In this document: piece after piece, positions 57,177-64,000 of the stretch
Layout: each line of letters begins with the position of its first letter
How positions within the stretch are numbered: position 1 is the first letter of the stretch
DNA from: Nocardiopsis alborubida
Lineage (GTDB): Bacteria > Actinomycetota > Actinomycetes > Streptosporangiales > Streptosporangiaceae
Assembly: GCF_012396365.1 (NCBI RefSeq)
Contig: NZ_JAAXPG010000005.1
Location: 1-64,000, forward strand
Reading direction: 5' to 3'
DNA length: 64,000 nucleotides
The notes under the pieces: generated by a model
Seen by the model: the letters and a program-made list of their open reading frames with translations, nothing else
What the model was told of the DNA's origin: nothing
The model's database searches: none
Position numbers and translations under genes: made by a program

Positions 57177-57764
57177 CTACCGGATGGCGGCCAGCAGCCC
57201 CTCGCCCACCGGCATCAGCATGGGGATGAACTCCTCCCCCTCCCGCACACGGCGGATCACCTCGCGTACGGCGGTCTCGCGGGGGTCGGGCACGCGCAGC
57301 GGGCCGTCCGGCTCGCTGGAGGCCACCATGGCGCCGTTGAACACCATCATCCCGCCCCGGCGCAGCAGGCGCAGCGCCTCGTCCATGTACAGGGGGTAGG
57401 ACACCGTGTCGGCGTCCACGAACACCAGATCGTACCCGCCGTCGGTCAGCCGCGGCAGCACCTCCAGGGCCGTCCCGCGGATCAGCCGGGCCCGGCCGGG
57501 GCCGAAACCCGCGCGGGAGTACGCCGAGCGCGCGTAGTCCTGGTAGGCGGCGTTGGTGTCCACCGTGGTCAGGATCCCGTCCGGGGTCATCCCCCGCAGC
57601 AGCCAGATCCCCGACACCCCGCACCCGGTGCCGATCTCCACCACGGAGCGGGCGCCGATGGAGGCGGCCAGGAAGCGCAGGGCCGTGCCCGTCGCCGCGT
57701 CCACCGGCGGGGCCGACGACCGGCCTCCCGTCTCGTAGGCGTCCGCCAGCGGCTCGTCCTCCAT
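57177..57764 (-). CDS. O-methyltransferase, SAM-dependent class I
   Basis: The 195-aa protein belongs to the catechol-O-methyltransferase-like family. The SAM loop is VVEIGTGCGVSGIWLLRGM. ILTTVDTNAAYQ and LVFVDADTVSYPLYMDEALR follow, and PVGEGLL closes the fold. Relatives carry 20-25 more residues at the N-terminus. Here the matching residues are open in frame upstream (EETAARITWVRAEQSRFE) but contain no standard start codon, so the real start may be unusual. Mycobacterial Rv1220c sits in the same place before sigE. Substrate is unknown. Confidence 0.85.
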   Translation of the reverse strand: MEDEPLADAYETGGRSSAPPVDAATGTALRFLAASIGARSVVEIGTGCGVSGIWLLRGMTPDGILTTVDTNAAYQDYARSAYSRAGFGPGRARLIRGTALEVLPRLTDGGYDLVFVDADTVSYPLYMDEALRLLRRGGMMVFNGAMVASSEPDGPLRVPDPRETAVREVIRRVREGEEFIPMLMPVGEGLLAAIR

Positions 57765-57979
57765 GGCGTCCTGCTCGAACCGGGACTGCTCGGCGCGGAC
57801 CCAGGTGATCCGGGCCGCGGTCTCCTCCGGACTGGCGATAACGGCCTCCCACGGCGTTCACGTGTCTGGTGGGGCTCTGACCAGTGGATGGTCACCCAAC
57901 GTAGAATGTCGGTCGCGGCCAGGTCATGTCCCTGGCAAAAGACTAGCCTGAACCGGACCGAACTCCGAGCGTTGCGGCG

Positions 57980-58006
57980 GGAACTTAATCCACGTCCTCC
58001 GGCGTT
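57980..58006 (+). promoter_or_regulatory. Candidate ECF (SigE-type) promoter of sigE
   Basis: GGAAC at 57980-57984 and CGTT at 58003-58006 are separated by 18 bases. This is the spacing and composition of promoters used by SigE and related ECF sigma factors. It lies about 90 bases before the sigE start and would give autoregulation. It was found by eye. Confidence 0.5.
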
Positions 58007-58093
58007 GAAACGGGATGAACGTACGTTGACCGCCACGAAGCAAACTCCCCCCGGCCAACCTGGCGGCGGATCGACGGGATGAAGGGAGCAGCG

Positions 58094-58693
58094 GTGCCAG
58101 AGTCCGGCCCTGCCGTGGAATTCGAGGCATGGGAACCCCCGAGCTGGGACGAGGTCGTGCGGACCCACTCCCCGCGCGTGTACCGGCTCGCCTACCGGCT
58201 GACCGGCAACAAGCACGACGCCGAGGACCTCACGCAGGAGGTCTTCATCCGGGTCTTCCGCTCACTGGCCAACTACACCCCCGGCACCTTCGAGGGGTGG
58301 CTGCACCGCATCACCACCAACCTCTTCCTCGACATGGCCCGGCGCCGGGCCCGCATTCGCTTCGAGGGCCTGGCCGAGAACGCCGACGAGCGCCTGGAGG
58401 GCCGCGAGCCCTCTCCCGCGCAGCGCTACGACGACCGGCACTTCGACGCCGACATCCAGTCCGCCCTGGACGCGCTGCCCGCCGAGTTCCGCGCCCCGGT
58501 CGTCCTGTGCGACATCGAGGGACTCTCCTACGAGGAGATCGCGGCGACGCTCGACGTCAAGCTCGGCACCGTCCGCAGCCGGATCCACCGGGGCCGCGCC
58601 CAGCTGCGCCGGGCCCTGGAGCACCGGCGGTCCCTGGCCGCCGACAACGAGGCGCGCAGCGGCGGAAACGTCATCAACGGGGAGGCGGAGTGA
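58094..58693 (+). CDS. sigE: ECF RNA polymerase sigma factor SigE
   Basis: The 199-aa protein has sigma region 2 ([40 protein letters not shown]) and region 4 ([20 protein letters not shown], then [20 protein letters not shown]). The neighbours identify it as the envelope-stress SigE of actinobacteria: methyltransferase before it, zinc anti-sigma factor and HtrA after it. GTG 58094 is preferred to ATG 58079 because GGGAG lies just upstream. The stop overlaps the anti-sigma start. Confidence 0.93.
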   Translation: MPESGPAVEFEAWEPPSWDEVVRTHSPRVYRLAYRLTGNKHDAEDLTQEVFIRVFRSLANYTPGTFEGWLHRITTNLFLDMARRRARIRFEGLAENADERLEGREPSPAQRYDDRHFDADIQSALDALPAEFRAPVVLCDIEGLSYEEIAATLDVKLGTVRSRIHRGRAQLRRALEHRRSLAADNEARSGGNVINGEAE

Positions 58694-59391
58694 GTATGAA
58701 CCACCTCGGAGAGCGGCTCTCCGCGCTCATCGACGGCGAACTCGGCCCTGTCGACCACGAGAGCGCCCTCATCCACCTGGCCAAGTGCGAGTCGTGCCGC
58801 TTCGAGGCCGACATGATGCGCCGCCTCAAGCGCCGCCTGCACGGCCTGGGCGAGCCCGAGCCCGACACGGACTTCATGGGGCGGCTCACCAGCCTGTCCC
58901 GCGACCACGGGCCCTCGGACCGGGGGCCCTCCGGACCCTCCGCCGGCGGGAACGGCTTCGGCAGCAGCCCGCCCCTGGGCTCCTCCCGTCCCCTGGGGGG
59001 CTTCCCCGGAGGCGCCCTGGCCGCCGCGCCCCCGCTCTCGGGGGGCACAACGCCCGCCACGGGCACCGGGGCGCCCGCCACGGGCCGCCCGGCTCCTTCC
59101 CGGCCGGAGCGCGCCGCGGGGTCCGAGCGTCGACGCCGCGGCGACCGCCTCGCGGACCTGTTCCCGACCTTTCCCGGCGGCCGCTACGCCGTCGCGGGCT
59201 TCGCCGTGGCCACGGCCCTGCTCGGCAGCGCGTTCGTGGCCGGGGGCGACACCGAGGAGACGCCGGTGGTCGAGCCCCGCCTGGCCGACTACGCGGTCGA
59301 GCACGCGCTGACCAGCCGCAACATTCCGGTGGTCGACGCGCGGCCCACCGCCGTCGAAGGCCCCCATGGCCCCACCGAAACCACCCGGTGA
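58690..59391 (+). CDS. rseA: Zinc-binding anti-sigma factor (RseA-like)
   Basis: The 233-aa protein begins at GTG 58690, coupled to sigE. The ZAS domain holds the H-x3-C-x2-C motif (His29, Cys33, Cys36 in [15 protein letters not shown]), which releases the sigma factor on oxidation or phosphorylation-driven degradation. A Pro/Gly-rich linker follows. A hydrophobic stretch near the C-terminus ([20 protein letters not shown]) can span the membrane and put about 40 residues outside. The S2P homologue at 42.7 kb could cleave it. It is coupled (GTGA) to the RseB-like gene. Confidence 0.9.
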   Translation: MSMNHLGERLSALIDGELGPVDHESALIHLAKCESCRFEADMMRRLKRRLHGLGEPEPDTDFMGRLTSLSRDHGPSDRGPSGPSAGGNGFGSSPPLGSSRPLGGFPGGALAAAPPLSGGTTPATGTGAPATGRPAPSRPERAAGSERRRRGDRLADLFPTFPGGRYAVAGFAVATALLGSAFVAGGDTEETPVVEPRLADYAVEHALTSRNIPVVDARPTAVEGPHGPTETTR

Positions 59392-60488
59392 GCGCGGAGG
59401 AACCCTCCTCCGCCAACTCCGCCCCGGTCACGATCCTCGTCGTGGCACTGCTGTGCGCCCTGCTGCTCACGGCCGCCACGCACCCCCATCCCACGGCGGT
59501 CCCGGCCGAGGGAGACGACGACGGGATGTCGGTGCTGCACCGCGCCGCCGCCGCGGAGGACGAGATCGCCTACTCGGCCGTGCGCGAGATCATCGGACCG
59601 GAGGACGCAGAGGGCACGGAGAACACGGAAGGCGCGCAGGCGGCGGAGGGCCGTGCGCTGCGTGTGCGCGTGGTGAGCAGGCCCGGCGACGGCATCGCCC
59701 TGGCCCCCGTCGGCGACGAGGAGTCCGCCCTCGTGGTGGACGCCTCCTCGGCCCTGGAGTCGCTGGACGACCGCCTGCTCAGCATGCTCGGCGACACCTA
59801 CGCCGTCTCGGACGCGGGCCCCGCCCGCCTGGACGGCCGGGAGGCCCGCCTGGTGGAGGCCGGACGCGCTGACGGCACCGTCGCCGGGCGGTTCTGGGTG
59901 GACACAGCCACCGGCCTGCTCCTGGGCAGGAGCGTCTACGGGGCCGACGGCGAGCAGGCGCTCGGCTTCCGTCTCACCGGGCTCGAACTGGGGGAGGAGG
60001 ACTGGCCGGAGGAGGCGTTCGGCGACTCCCCCTGGAGCGACACCCTCTCCGGGACCGAGCGCGCCGACCTGCGCGCGAAGGAGTGGCCCCTCCCGGAGTG
60101 CCTGGCCTGGAACCTGCGGCTCGTCGACGCCCGGTCCACCGAGCACGGCGGGCACCGCGTCGTGCACGCCGTCTACTCGGACGGTCTGTCCCAGGTGTCG
60201 GTTTTCACCCAACGTGGGAAGCTGGACAGCAAGCATTCCCCCACAGACCCGACCGGATACGCCGGAACCGGGACGGGGGGAAGCGGCGTCACACCACAAC
60301 ACGGCACGATCTTCGGCGGAGACGCGGGCCAGTACCAGAGCATGTGGCAGGCGAACGGCTTCGTCTACACGGTGCTCGCGGACGCCCCCGCGGGGCTGGC
60401 CTCGTCCGCCGTGACCGCGCTGCCCGGGCCGGGTTCGGGTTTCTGGGCCCGGGTGCACCGCGGTCTGTCCCGGCTGGGGTTTCTCTAG
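59388..60488 (+). CDS. RseB/MucB-like periplasmic sensor of anti-sigma factor
   Basis: The 366-aa protein starts at GTG 59388 overlapping rseA (GTGA). A signal or anchor helix (ILVVALLCALLLTAATH) leads to an extracellular lipid-binding-like fold. It resembles RseB/LolA in layout: an N-terminal beta half (LRVRVVSRPGDGIALAPVGD), a middle ARLVEAGRADGTVAGRFWVD with TGLLLGRSVYG, and a C-terminal half with HGGHRVVHAVYSDGLSQVSV. RseB blocks cleavage of RseA in E. coli. Position between anti-sigma factor and HtrA supports the role. The mycobacterial locus lacks this gene. Confidence 0.85.
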   Translation: MSAEEPSSANSAPVTILVVALLCALLLTAATHPHPTAVPAEGDDDGMSVLHRAAAAEDEIAYSAVREIIGPEDAEGTENTEGAQAAEGRALRVRVVSRPGDGIALAPVGDEESALVVDASSALESLDDRLLSMLGDTYAVSDAGPARLDGREARLVEAGRADGTVAGRFWVDTATGLLLGRSVYGADGEQALGFRLTGLELGEEDWPEEAFGDSPWSDTLSGTERADLRAKEWPLPECLAWNLRLVDARSTEHGGHRVVHAVYSDGLSQVSVFTQRGKLDSKHSPTDPTGYAGTGTGGSGVTPQHGTIFGGDAGQYQSMWQANGFVYTVLADAPAGLASSAVTALPGPGSGFWARVHRGLSRLGFL

Positions 60489-60541
60489 CACCCCGGCCGG
60501 TCCCGTGCCGTCCCACAGCCGAGCGACTTACGGAGCAGGTC

Positions 60542-62368
60542 TTGAGTGAGGAAAACGGCCGCCCGGAACACGGGGGAGAGCCCGGCCGGGCGACCCCGCC
60601 GGGCGGTGGAACACCCCCTGAGCGCGCCGCGCCCGGTCCGGTGAACGGGCCGGACGCGGCACCCGCGGAGCGCCCCCGGTGGCCAGCCCGTGCGGAGCGC
60701 CCCCGGTGGCCCGCCCGGGCCGCCGGAACGCCGCTGACACCCTCCCCGAACACCTCCGCGGACCAGGAGGGCGACCCCGTGCCCCCGCGTCACCCCGGGC
60801 CGGTTCCGCGGTCCGGGCAGGGGGTCCCCGGCGCACAGGCCGCCCCCATCCAGCCTCCCGGCAGTGGAGACCCCATGAACCCCACCCCTGACCCCGGACC
60901 GGGCGAGCGGCCCGTCGCCCCCCGATCCGACCAGACCTCCTCCCATTCCGGGACCGGAGGCTTCCCCGGTCCCGGCAATCCCTCCGGTCCCACCGCCTAC
61001 ACCAGCTCCGCCAATCCCTCCGGTCCGGCCTACCCCGGTCCCGGTACCCCCTCGGCTCCCGGCAACCCCATGAATCCCGGTGCTCCCTCAGCCTCCGGAC
61101 AGCACACCGGCCCCACAAGCCAGTCGGCCGCCCACGGCGGCTACGCGGCGGCGTTCCAGGCGGGGCACGCCGCTCCCGCGAACCAGCCCGGCGCCCCCGG
61201 TCCGGGCTCCCCGGCACCCGGCGTCACAGGGCCTCACGCGACCGACCCCTACGCCGCCTCGCAGCCCCCCGCGCCCAGGCGGCCGCGGCGCGGCGTCCCG
61301 ATGTGGATGGTGCTGTCGGGCATGCTCGTCGTCGCGCTCATCGCCGGAGGCGCCGGCGGTGTCGCGGGCACCCTCCTCGGCGGCTCCTCCGGCAACGAGG
61401 CGGCGCAGGAGGAGGGCCCGGTCATGAACGAGCCGCCGCCCGAGGCCCCCCAGCGCGACCCCGACACCATCGCCGGTGTGGCCCAGCGGGTCAGCCCGAG
61501 CGTGGTGTTCATCCACAGCGCCGACCCCAGCGTCCCGAGCAGCGGCTCCGGGTTCGTCATCGACGGGAACTACGTGGTGACCAACGACCACGTCTCCGCC
61601 GGTCTGGAGGAGGACGGCATCGTCGTGGAGTACAGCGACGGCAGCCTCTCCGACGCCTCCGTGGTCGGTTCAGACCCCAGCTCCGACCTCGCGGTGCTGT
61701 CGCTGGACGACCCGATCGACGTCGAGCCGCTCCAGTTCGGCGACTCCGAGCAGGTCATCGTCGGGGACGAGGTGATCGCCATCGGCGCGCCCCTGGGCTT
61801 CTCCGGAACCGTGACGCAGGGCATCATCAGCGCCGTCAACCGCCCGGTCAGCTCCGGCGAGGGCGAGAACGCCAGCCGCTTCTACGCGCTCCAGACCGAC
61901 GCCGCCATCAACCCTGGCAACTCCGGCGGCCCGCTGGTGGACCTGGAGGGCCGGGTCATCGGGGTCAACTCGATGATCGTCACCATGGGCTACATGGGGG
62001 AGCCCACGGGCAACATCGGCCTGGGCTTCGCGATCCCGTCGGCGGAGGTCGACCGCGTCGTCAACCGCCTCATCGAGTACGGCGAGACCAGCTACGCCGA
62101 CATCGGGGCCGAGATCGACCTGGACAGCCCGGTCGCGGGCGCGGTCATCGCCGACGGCGGGAACGCGGTGGAGAGCGGCGGCCCGGCGGACCAGGCGGGT
62201 CTGGAGCCGGGCGACGTCATCCTCTCCCTGGACGGGCGCCCGGTGAACTCGGGCCAGGAGCTGCTCGCCATGCTGCGCAGCCGCAGCCCGGGCGACGAGA
62301 TCGAGATCGAGTACGACCGCGACGGCCAGCGCGAGACCGTCACGGTCACGCTGGGCTCGTCGGACTGA
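60542..62368 (+). CDS. htrA: HtrA-family serine protease with long Pro-rich cytosolic head
   Basis: The 608-aa protein starts at TTG 60542 behind GGAG. Residues 1-250 form a Pro/Gly/Ser-rich cytosolic head, with a tandem 27-base repeat at about 60662-60715 (ERPRWPARA twice). One membrane helix (about 252-278) leads to a trypsin-like domain with His350 (TNDHV), Asp382 (SSDLAVL) and Ser461 (GNSGGPL). A C-terminal PDZ domain follows (GLEPGDVILSLDGRPVNSGQ). It degrades misfolded extracytoplasmic proteins during envelope stress and can regulate the sigE system. Confidence 0.93.
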   Translation: MSEENGRPEHGGEPGRATPPGGGTPPERAAPGPVNGPDAAPAERPRWPARAERPRWPARAAGTPLTPSPNTSADQEGDPVPPRHPGPVPRSGQGVPGAQAAPIQPPGSGDPMNPTPDPGPGERPVAPRSDQTSSHSGTGGFPGPGNPSGPTAYTSSANPSGPAYPGPGTPSAPGNPMNPGAPSASGQHTGPTSQSAAHGGYAAAFQAGHAAPANQPGAPGPGSPAPGVTGPHATDPYAASQPPAPRRPRRGVPMWMVLSGMLVVALIAGGAGGVAGTLLGGSSGNEAAQEEGPVMNEPPPEAPQRDPDTIAGVAQRVSPSVVFIHSADPSVPSSGSGFVIDGNYVVTNDHVSAGLEEDGIVVEYSDGSLSDASVVGSDPSSDLAVLSLDDPIDVEPLQFGDSEQVIVGDEVIAIGAPLGFSGTVTQGIISAVNRPVSSGEGENASRFYALQTDAAINPGNSGGPLVDLEGRVIGVNSMIVTMGYMGEPTGNIGLGFAIPSAEVDRVVNRLIEYGETSYADIGAEIDLDSPVAGAVIADGGNAVESGGPADQAGLEPGDVILSLDGRPVNSGQELLAMLRSRSPGDEIEIEYDRDGQRETVTVTLGSSD

Positions 62369-62427
62369 CCGACCCGGCCCGGCAGTCCCGGTCTGGCCGC
62401 CGCGGACCGGCCGTCCCGGACACACGC

Positions 62428-62458
62428 GAGGCCCCCGAGCCCGGAGCTCGGGGGCCTC
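62428..62458. terminator. Bidirectional terminator between htrA and mrp
   Basis: Two perfect 13-base arms (GAGGCCCCCGAGC and complement) around CCGGA sit between the converging genes and are followed by GTTCCCG. Confidence 0.8.
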
Positions 62459-62547
62459 GTTCCCGTCCGGGGCCGCGGCCCCTGAAGAGGTGTCGTCCGG
62501 AGCCCGGACATGGGCCGAAGCGAAGCGGGGGCCCAGAGGAACGCTGT

Positions 62548-63687
62548 CTAGCGGCCCGCCGGGGAGATGCCCAGCTGCATACCGGCCAGCCCGCGGGGCT
62601 TGCCGACCAGGGTGTCGGCGATCGAGGTGATCACCCTGCTGGCCTCGGCCTCGGGGGTGGTCAGCACCAGGGGCTTGCCCTCGTCGCCGCCCTCGCGAAG
62701 CCGGGTGTCCAGGGGCACCTGGCCCAGCAGCGGGATGTCCGTGCCCAGCGTCCGGGTGAGGGCGTCGGCGACCGTGCGGCCACCGCCCTCACCGAACAGG
62801 TGGACCGGCTCCCCGCCGTCCGGCGGCAGGTAGTACGACATGTTCTCGATCACGCCCGCGATCCGCTGGTGGGTCTGGGCGGTGATGGCGCCCGCGCGCT
62901 CGGCGACCTCGGCGGCGGCCTGCTGCGGTGTGGTCACCACGAGCAGCTCCGCGTTGGGCAGCAGCTGCGCGGTGGAGATGGCGATGTCACCGGTGCCCGG
63001 GGGCAGGTCCATCAGCAGCACGTCCAGGTCGCCCCAGAACACGTCCGACAGGAACTGCTGGAGGGCGCGGTGCAGCATCGGTCCCCGCCACACCACAGGC
63101 TGGTTGCCCTGCGTGAACATGCCGACCGAGATGACCTTGATGTCATGCGCGGTGGGCGGCAGGATCATGTCCTCGACCTTGGTCGGGAAGTCCGACGCGC
63201 CGAGCATGCGGGGCACCGAGTGGCCGTAGATGTCGGCGTCCACGACGCCGACCTTGTGGCCCTGGGCGGCCATGGCCGCGGCCAGGTTCACGGTGACGGA
63301 GGACTTGCCGACACCGCCCTTGCCGGAGGCGACGGCGAAGACGCGGGTGAGCGAGTTCGGCTTGGCGAAGGGGATCTCCTTCTCCGCCTGGCCGCCGCGC
63401 AGCTTGGTCTGGAGTTCCTTGCGCTGCTCGTCGCTCATCACGTCGAGCTCGACGCGCACGGAGGTGACCCCGGCGACCTTGGTCACCGCGGCGGTCACGT
63501 CCTTCTCGATACGGCCCTTCATCGGGCATCCGGCCACCGTGAGGTAGATGCCGACGCTCACGGTACCGTCGTCGGCGATGTCGACGCTCTTGACCATGCC
63601 GAGATCGGTGATGGGGCGGTGGATCTCCGGGTCTTGCACCGTGGCCAGGGCTGTGTGCACCTGCTCGGTGGATGGTGTGGAGGACAT
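62548..63687 (-). CDS. mrp: Mrp/NBP35-family iron-sulfur cluster carrier ATPase
   Basis: The 379-aa protein has an N-terminal MIP18/DUF59 domain (PEIHRPITDLGMVKSVDIAD) and a ParA-like ATPase domain. The deviant Walker A is ASGKGGVGKSSVTVNLAAAM, and Walker B is LLMDLPPGTGD. The Cys pair that holds the bridging cluster in many relatives is not obvious near the C-terminus. These proteins transfer Fe-S clusters to apo-targets. Placement after htrA in opposite orientation matches mycobacterial Rv1229c. ATG 63687 is the likely start. Confidence 0.93.
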   Translation of the reverse strand: MSSTPSTEQVHTALATVQDPEIHRPITDLGMVKSVDIADDGTVSVGIYLTVAGCPMKGRIEKDVTAAVTKVAGVTSVRVELDVMSDEQRKELQTKLRGGQAEKEIPFAKPNSLTRVFAVASGKGGVGKSSVTVNLAAAMAAQGHKVGVVDADIYGHSVPRMLGASDFPTKVEDMILPPTAHDIKVISVGMFTQGNQPVVWRGPMLHRALQQFLSDVFWGDLDVLLMDLPPGTGDIAISTAQLLPNAELLVVTTPQQAAAEVAERAGAITAQTHQRIAGVIENMSYYLPPDGGEPVHLFGEGGGRTVADALTRTLGTDIPLLGQVPLDTRLREGGDEGKPLVLTTPEAEASRVITSIADTLVGKPRGLAGMQLGISPAGR

Positions 63688-64000
63688 GTGCTCAATCGTA
63701 GGTCAGCGGGACGGGACGGCGGCCTGCCGGATCGCTCCCGCGGGCCATCTCCTTCAACGAGGGCGCCGCGCCGCGCATTCCGTGTCCCCCTGACCGGTGC
63801 CGTGCGGCCTCCGCCACGGCGGTGCGCCACGAGGCCGGTGGAAGGGCGGGGGAGGGGCCGCAGGGAAGGGTGTGAGGGATGTCGCGGGGGAGGCGGGGCG
63901 CGGAGGGAGCCGTCCGGCACCGTGCGCACCACCCTGTGCACCCTGTGCGTGTCGTGACCAGGCGATAACGGCGTGGCCTTAACGCTGGCAATACATGCCC
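63688..64000. other. Right-end region, no gene recognised
   Basis: About 313 bases lie upstream of mrp and presumably hold its promoter. Several open frames exist, but none has family similarity or a good start. A gene beginning beyond the edge cannot be excluded. Confidence 0.4.

Noticed and set aside
60662..60715. Tandem repeat in htrA as a CRISPR-like array
   Set aside because: Only two adjacent in-frame units with no spacers; it is part of the low-complexity protein head.

Overview
The window is chromosomal DNA of a very high-GC actinobacterium. The signs are strong third-position GC, frequent GTG/TTG starts, overlapping GTGA/ATGA gene junctions, mycothiol biosynthesis (MshB), an acyl-CoA carboxylase with an epsilon subunit, a DUF3117 protein and a SigE/anti-sigma/HtrA block. 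The mix of Streptomyces-like and Mycobacterium-like neighbourhoods suggests a Streptosporangiales member such as Nocardiopsis. That genus guess is inference. No rRNA, tRNA, CRISPR array, intact insertion sequence or prophage was seen.

Layout. 0-5.5 kb: a DUF222/HNH protein cut by the window edge, a Met/Gly-rich membrane protein, a DAACS dicarboxylate symporter and a broken Uma2 gene. 5.5-16.2 kb: central carbon and biotin genes (acyl-CoA carboxylase alpha, epsilon and beta subunits, PEP carboxylase, biotin ligase), a class III adenylate cyclase, an MBL-fold hydrolase and a Uma2-like protein whose usual catalytic Glu is Gly. 16.2-18.3 kb: a decayed XRE/DUF397/ATP-binding regulator locus. 18.3-26.9 kb: two different succinate dehydrogenase/fumarate reductase operons transcribed away from each other, with a LysR gene between them. 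27-30.4 kb: an antitoxin-Doc-antitoxin set and an operon of lipoprotein, variant Nramp and two PRC-barrel proteins. 30.5-38.6 kb: a glycosidase-like protein, twin GNATs, an rRNA/tRNA methyltransferase, a small protein with an amyloid-signalling-like tail, DUF3054 and two tandem membrane Ser/Thr kinases.

From 38.7 kb to the end the content and order resemble the mycobacterial mshB - ferredoxin/dapC - dapD/dapE - LOG - DUF3117 - methyltransferase/sigE/rseA/htrA - mrp region. Additions here are an S9 peptidase, a site-2 protease homologue, leucyl aminopeptidase and an RseB-like gene between the anti-sigma factor and HtrA.

How the genes connect. Biotin ligase modifies the carboxylase biotin domain. 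PEP carboxylase and the two SDH complexes feed and run the lower TCA cycle. Adenylate cyclase could act through a Crp-type site found upstream of the first SDH operon. DapC, DapD and DapE make meso-diaminopimelate for the cell wall, whose stress response is run by SigE, its anti-sigma factor, the RseB-like protein and HtrA.

The most unusual signal outside genes is a family of four dispersed ~75-bp hairpin elements (near 17.0, 22.4, 42.6 and 55.9 kb). Every in-register arm difference is a G-U wobble on one and the same strand of the element, which suggests an RNA-level function.
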